A DNA stretch of 64,000 nucleotides. Source: Ottelia alismoides. Taxonomy: Eukaryota; Streptophyta; Magnoliopsida; Alismatales; Hydrocharitaceae. Both the position numbers and the translations under genes were made by a program. The notes beneath the pieces were generated by a model, which was given only the letters and a program-made list of their open reading frames with translations, did no database searches and was not told the DNA's origin. The stretch spans positions 124,001 to 188,000 of the forward strand of contig JAZKJV010005774.1 of NCBI GenBank assembly GCA_037367405.1, in the 5' to 3' direction. Below are positions 57,990 to 64,000 of the stretch, piece after piece; position 1 is the first letter of the stretch, and every line of letters starts with the position of its first letter.

Positions 57990-60900
57990 TGATGAATCTG
58001 CATTTCATCATCTTTATTCTATCATTTTGGCCTTAAAAACCCTAGTAAATGCGTGTAAATATGCTTAATTTAGGCATTTTAGCATTCATGCATCATTGTG
58101 TAAATATTGTATAAAATATGGTTTTTAAAGCCAAAATTATAGAATAAAGAAAAGAAAAGAAAAAGAATAAAATATTGTAAATCTTTTATGACCCGAAACC
58201 CCGAGACCTAAGCATCCTGATGACTAGGTCGACAAGGAATAAAGTAGGGGGAGATAAGGGCCAAAAATACAATACAAAATCTTTTTATTTTATGCATTCC
58301 TTATTCATTTTGGGACCTATTTTTGATTCCACTTTTTATACCTCAAATAAAGAAACTTTGAACATGAAAATTGTAGATAATTAAATAAACAAAAATACAA
58401 AATTGATTTGATCTAAAAATAATGTATAGATAAAAATATTATGGTCTGAATAAAATTCCAGAATGCCAACTTTCCAGACCTGTATCTCGCAAATAAAAAC
58501 TCAAAATGTGTCAAACTCACCTTTAATTGTATATAACTTAAAATAAGCTATTTAATGGTGGTTGTTTTGCATTTGACGGAGCTACAGTTTGAAAGTTGAC
58601 TTTTGGACCCCTATTGTATACTTGTACAGATTAAAATAATCATTTTATTTATTATCCATTATTTTTATAGTTTTATATTTTTATAATTTCATAAATATTA
58701 CTTATAAATTATTTTTATATTAAAATCAGAATAAAAACTCAACGAAAACATAAAAATAAAATGTTTGTATATTATACATAGGTATAGGACCTATACACAT
58801 ACCTACACAATTCATACTTATATTTTATTCAGTGTATAAAATATATTAGAAAAATAATATAAAAATATATTTAATTGTATAAAAATATTCTATGAATTTA
58901 TAAAATAATGAACAAAAATAAATAAATTTAAATTCATAAAATAAAAATAAAGTATTAAAATATATAGATAATATACCTATAAAGGCTAAAACAGGTAACT
59001 TGTAAATTAATACCTCTAAAAAAATTATAATAAATTAATTCATAAAATAATAAATATTTTTTATTTAATAACCAAAAATTAATAAAATCGTTTATTATTT
59101 TTAATAGATTTTACAAATCTTTTTTCCAAGGAATTTTCTGGTTGGTCCACGTGGACCAACCAGAAGACTCCGTTGGTTGACCTCGGTCAACTCTTTGACC
59201 GAGGTCTGAAGCCTGTCAGAAATGGGTTTTGACCTGTTTTCTCCCTTTTTTCGAGGGCATGCCTTGCACCATCTTGTGTTAGACCCTTCATGACTTTTCA
59301 AGCCCAAGATTCCATGATTCACACCATTATCTTTTTTCGGGGATTGGATCAAAGATCCCCCGTTTCCGCCTCGTTCTTCTCGCCCACTTCAGCACATCTT
59401 CAAAAACCACTCTTCTCCTCCATTCCAATTTTGAACCCCATTTGACCCATTCTGGCCCTCCTTGTTTGTGCTCCGGTCTGGTGGTGGTGACATCACCACC
59501 TCCAGCCATCCAGGGCAGTGGTTTATGCATTGATTGGGCGTCTCCACCAACCATCTCCGACCCTTGGCCGTGAGGTTTTCATCTCGCCGTTCCTAGGCTC
59601 GAGGTCATTTTTCTTCTTATTTCTTTTGTCGTTTAGTAGCTGTTAGTCTTAGGTTTCACTTTATGCATTCAGTAGATGGTCTCGCCGATTAATCACCTTA
59701 GGTATCGCAATCAAACACTTCGCTAGAGCTCTTGAGCTCCGGCGACCACCTTTACCACTCCACACCACCGATGTTTGCTAATAAGCTTTGGGTTCTGCAC
59801 CTTCTTTTGCTGTTGTGCCTTGTTTGACACTTGCAGGATCCAAGGGAGGCATCGAGCCTTGACTTCTTTGCCCAGAAGGGGCCCCAGGTTCGCGCGGAGC
59901 GTCATCGAGCCGCTGAAGGCCCTCCGCTGGTCTTTGGCCCAACCTAAGGCGCCTGGGAGGTACGACGTTGCTACAGGAGCTTCAAGGGCCGGTCGGGGAG
60001 CTTCCAGGTGCCCGGAGACTTGTGAATCGACGGATCCAACCTCGTCGGGCGTAAGTTCTTCATGCGTTCTTGCCGATCCTCTTCGCACCGTTGGATCCCC
60101 CCTGTTCTTCACGGAAAGCAGCATCCGTTGGATCAATCTCGCCCCGGCCGTTCGATCCACCTTTCCCGTTCTAATCTAAGCCATTGAGGGTGAAGGGATA
60201 TCATGCAACCTAGGTTCAACACGTGGCATAAGTAAGACATCATCAACCGTTGGATCCCCTGGCTTTTGGAATTTCACAGTCATAACCCAGAGAGTTTTTG
60301 TATTTACTAGTTAATATTTAGTCACTCATCGGACGTTCTAAACTTTTGTGAATTTTGCATAACGCCCCTGGTGTTTTGTAATATTGCCTTTTCGCCCCGA
60401 CCAGCTCACGTGTCCAGTGCACGTGAGCTTGGTCTTTTTGCATAAACCCCCGGGCAGGTTAGGTATTTACATTAAGTGCCAGAACATTTTATATTAGTTG
60501 ATAGTTTTTGGAGAAATTGCAATTAAGCCCCTCCGGATTTTGATCTTATCAAGAACGTCCTCGCCAGGCACGCGTGCTCTGGCACGTGGGATCTGGCTAT
60601 TTTGCAGTGAAGGACCTGCGATTTTGATTATTTATATTTGGTCCTGAAAAGCTTTTATTTCATTATATATTTTGTGATAAAATTGCATCTTGGCCCCTCA
60701 ACTCTTTGCATATTACATAAATGCCCCTGCCATGAATGATTTTTCTCTTTGTTTCTAGTATTTAATTCATGCATCTATAAAGCCCCAAAAATTACCAAAA
60801 AAATAGCATAGCTTCTTGTTTCATTATATTATCACGGCATATTTTTATTTTGCATAATTATTGCATTTTAATATTTATAAAAAATCAAAAACAACCATTT

Positions 60901-61810
60901 CAGCACTGTTTGCATTATAAAATCCATGAAAACAATAAAATCACCTCAGAAAATTCCCAAAAAATATATTTTGCATATTTTAGTGTGTTTTAACTCCACT
61001 CAAAAAATCATAAAAAAATATAAAAGAAAACCCCTAAAAATTAGAAAATCCCAAAAACCTTCATAAAAATCTTAAAAATTCCACAAAATCCTAAAAATAC
61101 AATTCCAGTTTCTAAATTTTCTCTAATTTATTAGCTTTGATTTAAAATTAATTTGAGGAATTTTGGATATTGTTTGATATTTTTCATCCTCATTTTAATT
61201 TCATCTAGCAACCTAGTTCATTGTTTTCTAGTATTTTTGACTTTAAAAACACCAAAAAATTAGGAAAAATCTAGAAAAATAACAAAAACATTAGAAAAAT
61301 ATAAAAAACCTAAGAACATTTTATTCCCTAATTTTTCATTATTTTTCCTTATTTTTATAAATACCTTATCCTCTCTTTTCTTATATTGTATATATATTCC
61401 TTTTAAAAGAAAAAGAAAATATAAAAAATATAAAATATAAAAAGAAAATATAAAAACAGTAAATTAAAAATCAAAATTTAAAAATATAAAATTAAAAAAA
61501 CTAAAAAATACATAAAATTTAAAACCCACAAAACATAGCATTTATAGGCAAATATTCACAATCACACATTTTGTGCATTCACTTTCCCCGTTCTACCTGT
61601 CTGCTCCCTGTGTTCGACCTCTACACATACTTGAACCTATACACATCTTGTTGTAGAGTTATAATAAATTTTAACTCCGTACCACTTTTCATTGCTTGAT
61701 TTCTGTTGTGGGTTAATTATTGTTTGAATTACGGATTTTGCGTGGTCGATTCAGCGACTGAGTTCCCGCCTTGGGTGGAACTCAAGATCACCGATTTTCT
61801 CGCTTCAACA
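57990..61810 (+). repeat. 3' LTR of element B
   Basis: The 3821-base LTR starts TGATGAATCTGC and ends TTCAACA, followed by AGCGT. It carries the perfect 26-base G-box palindrome (59138-59163) and W-box pair (59176-59191). It keeps about 130 bases (about 60025-60150) that the 5' LTR lacks. Confidence 0.92.
59138..59191 (+). promoter_or_regulatory. G-box/W-box module of B's 3' LTR
   Basis: Perfect 26-base palindrome with central CACGTG, then GTTGACC/GGTCAAC arms separated by two bases. Confidence 0.6.
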
Positions 61811-61815
61811 AGCGT
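61811..61815. repeat. Target-site duplication AGCGT, right copy (element B)
   Basis: It matches 30790-30794. Element D's gag sequence resumes from here. Confidence 0.92.
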
Positions 61816-64000
61816 CCTGAGAGGCGGAGAGAAATGAGAGCTCCAACCTCAGCATCATCGGGGGCCATCTCTCGAAGGTTGATATTATTGAAAAGTGATC
61901 ACAGGACCTTGAGAAACTCGCTATGATCGAGAAGAGGATGCAGAAACTCGACAAGTTGGACCAGATCACCAAGAAGTTGGAACTACGGGTGGGCACCATC
62001 AGTTATGTCCAGTCGGCAACACCATCCATAGAAGCTCCAGCTGAAAAGAAGGATGAGCCATCACCGCCACAAAAGCCTCACCCAAGCCAGCAGCCATCGG
62101 CCATCCAGTATGTATACTATGTGCAAACACCCGATCAGGGCCAGCCGCAGCAGCAGATGGTTGTCTACCAGTCAGATTTCCTCCATGCATCAGATCCAGT
62201 GTTTCCACCACCACCTTGATCCAAGAAGTTAATGGTGTATGGAGCAATGATGTGCAGCTGGCCCGTCCTACCGGACCCCTGTAGGGCTAGCAGCAAGCCA
62301 ACACATAGTACCACCAACCACATGGTGGTCGTTTTGGTCAGTCCTCGCAGCCTCCGCCACAGTACCAACAGTCTCCTCAGTATACAAACCATTGGAGGCA
62401 GAATCAACACTATCAGTAGCCGTAGTACCGTCAGCCGCAGCCGTATCACCAGTATGCAGTTGCCCCACCTCCAAAGTATCAGTGCTATCCTCCTCCCTCC
62501 TATAATCAGTATCAGCTTCCTCCACCACCTCCGCACCGCTAGCAGTCGTCACCTCCATTTCCAAACACGCAACTACAGGGTGGTCTGCACGCTGAACCTT
62601 CAGAGGCAAGTCTCGTGAACCCCACCCTTGAATGCATGGCCCAGCTCATCAAAGGCCTTGTAGACATGACGAAGAAGCTAGATGACTTGACCACCACGAA
62701 AACCACAATCCCAGCGCAGGTCGAAGACAACTCCAACAGCTTCAAAAGAAAGGACCAGGTAGAATGTGATGCCACGTCTATGCTTGTAGAGTCAGATGAT
62801 TTTGCTATTGTTTTATCTAATGTTGTCATTCTCAGGAGCGGTAGAGCTTTGCCTCCGCCTACCACCAGCTAGGGGAAGAATAAAGCTTCAGGTGAATCGT
62901 CATCTTCTGCATCAACTGTGCCAGCCACATGGGGGTGAGGAAGAAGAAGGAGGAGGAGCCATTCCAGCTGCCACTCACCACCATCACCAACAATAAAAAG
63001 AATAAAAAAATCAGAAAAAGCAAAAAGAACAAAAAGAAGATTGTCGTCGACGTGGAGCCATGCAATCCATGGAGGCGTCTTCAATAACACTCGATCCTAC
63101 GCCAGCCGACGGAGCGGAGGCTCTACTTTTTGTCTGTCCACTTGCAGATGAATCTTCACTTCCAGACTGTACACCTTTTTGTAATCCAGATGTACAAGAT
63201 ATTGTGGACAAGGATTTTGTTGTAAATAAAAACTCTGTTTCTGATCTCAGTAATGTACATATTCCTTTTACTGAGGCAATAGAAAAATCCAAAAAAATGC
63301 AAAAAGAAAAGTGCATTATCTGATCCTGGAGTTGTGGGCATTATTAATAACTTGATTGTTGAGATTCCATTGATGAAGGCCATAGAGTACATGTTAGATA
63401 TAAAGAAAGGTTTGAAAGAGGCATGTACAAGCAAGTGTTGCCCAGCACAAAATAACAGACATCGACAGGTTGAGAAGCACGTTCTCACCATGGCCACTGT
63501 AGCAGCCATCAACAACCTTACACAGAAGAAGCCGGACAAAGGAGCACCTCTTATCAGTTGCGAGATTTTTGATCAAGTCTTCGAGAGCACTCTGCTTGAT
63601 AGCGGTTCTTCCATAAACCTTCTGCCCTCATCATTATCGCAATACTTTGGGCTAGGTCCTCTAAAGGAGACACGAATGATCTTACAGTTCGCGAATCGAT
63701 CAATCAAGCGATCCAAAGGTCTTTTGGAAGACATTGTAGTGAAGGTGCGGTAAATGCAGTTCCCCATTGACTTTGTAGTCCTTGATATGGACTCTCCCGC
63801 ACCCTTACTCCAGACTCCTATCATCCTTGGCCGGCCATTTTTGCGCAGCTCAGAAGCCGTGGTTGACTATGGGTCTGGCAAGATTACCTTTAGCTCGGGT
63901 AACAAAAGAATCACCATAGACATGATCAGTGAGCCCAAGATCGTAACTGATGAGGGATATACAGCATTGCCAAAAGTAGACTGTGGCTTCATTGCGGAAA
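61811..64000 (+). pseudogene. gag: Element D gag tail and protease, resumed after element B
   Basis: Pieces in order: a coiled-coil-like MIEKRMQKLDKLDQITKKLE (61923) corresponding to the EELDRMEIIEKK segment of A; a Gln/Pro-rich stretch to 62219; a Gln/Tyr/Pro-rich stretch with breaks (62220-62600); the MNPTLECMAQLIKGLVDMTK segment (62615), equivalent to MDDIARLL in C; the VILRSGRALP motif (62827); a Lys-rich stretch (62940-63050); an acidic linker; then KHVLTMATVAAINN and the protease with LLDSGSSINLLPSSL (Asp codon 63598-63600), a TAA at 63751-63753, then FPIDFVVLDMD and ILGRPFLRSSEAVVDYGSG. The window ends before RT. Several stops and frame changes show a dead copy. Confidence 0.85.

Larger units (their letters stand above)
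30795..61810 (+). mobile_element. Element B: non-autonomous Athila-type retrotransposon carrying element C
   Basis: LTRs at 30795-34486 and 57990-61810, PBS at 34489-34506, polypurine tract at 57977-57989 and AGCGT duplications define the element. Without element C it is about 13.5 kb. The only coding region is a protease-bearing ORF (35860-37089 plus 54628-55326). The capsid domain, RT, RNase H and integrase are absent, and there is no room for them, because the sequence runs straight into the 3' non-coding region. It must have moved with proteins supplied by another element. Confidence 0.85.

Overview
The window is plant nuclear DNA made almost entirely of nested LTR retrotransposons. I see no convincing host gene, tRNA, rRNA or CRISPR. 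The dominant family is Ty3/gypsy of the Athila type: primer-binding sites match or resemble the tRNA-Asp 3' end, the RT carries the Athila-style FLDGYSGYNQ and DDF motifs, LTRs are 3.5-3.8 kb, and a long non-coding stretch lies between pol and the 3' LTR. This suggests a flowering plant with a repeat-rich, probably large genome. The species cannot be told from this sequence.

Layout, left to right. 1-13335: element A, minus strand, running off the left edge. Its protease region is split by a 2.6 kb Copia-like solo LTR (2651-5251, duplicated target TCCTC). 13336-15243: 3' half of an older LTR (F) into which A inserted. 15273-15560: decayed tail of an RTE-type LINE. 15775 to about 19505: plus-strand LTR fragment without a PBS. 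19506-25889: old, heavily mutated minus-strand element E (3' non-coding region, then integrase, RNase H and RT remnants). 25890-30794 and 61811-64000: element D, plus strand, inserted in E and running off the right edge. 30795-61810: element B, inserted in D's gag (target AGCGT on both sides). 37090-54627: element C, inserted in B's only ORF (target CTTCA on both sides). Reading outward, C sits in B, B in D and D in E; the C-in-B and B-in-D junctions are proved by target duplications.

Element C (17.5 kb) is the youngest. Its gag-pol is one long frame (42137-48989) broken by one frameshift and six stop codons. Element B is the oddest. It has full LTRs, PBS, leader and polypurine tract, but its coding region keeps only a short N-terminus, a gag-tail-like segment, an aspartic-protease domain and an acidic tail. 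The capsid domain, RT, RNase H and integrase are absent, so it looks like a non-autonomous partner that would need proteins from a relative such as C or A.

Shared non-coding architecture is the most interesting part. LTR 5' termini can fold into a TGATGAAT hairpin. A palindromic G-box (CACGTG) next to inverted W-boxes (GTTGAC/GTCAAC) sits upstream of the TATA or transcribed region in the LTRs. Degenerate TTTGCA...CCCCTG repeats fill the middle of the LTRs. An array of hairpins, each ending in a polypurine-tract-like AAGTATAGGGGG, lies between the coding region and the 3' LTR. Most premature stops in A and C are C-to-T changes at CAG or CGA codons, as expected from deamination of methylated cytosines.
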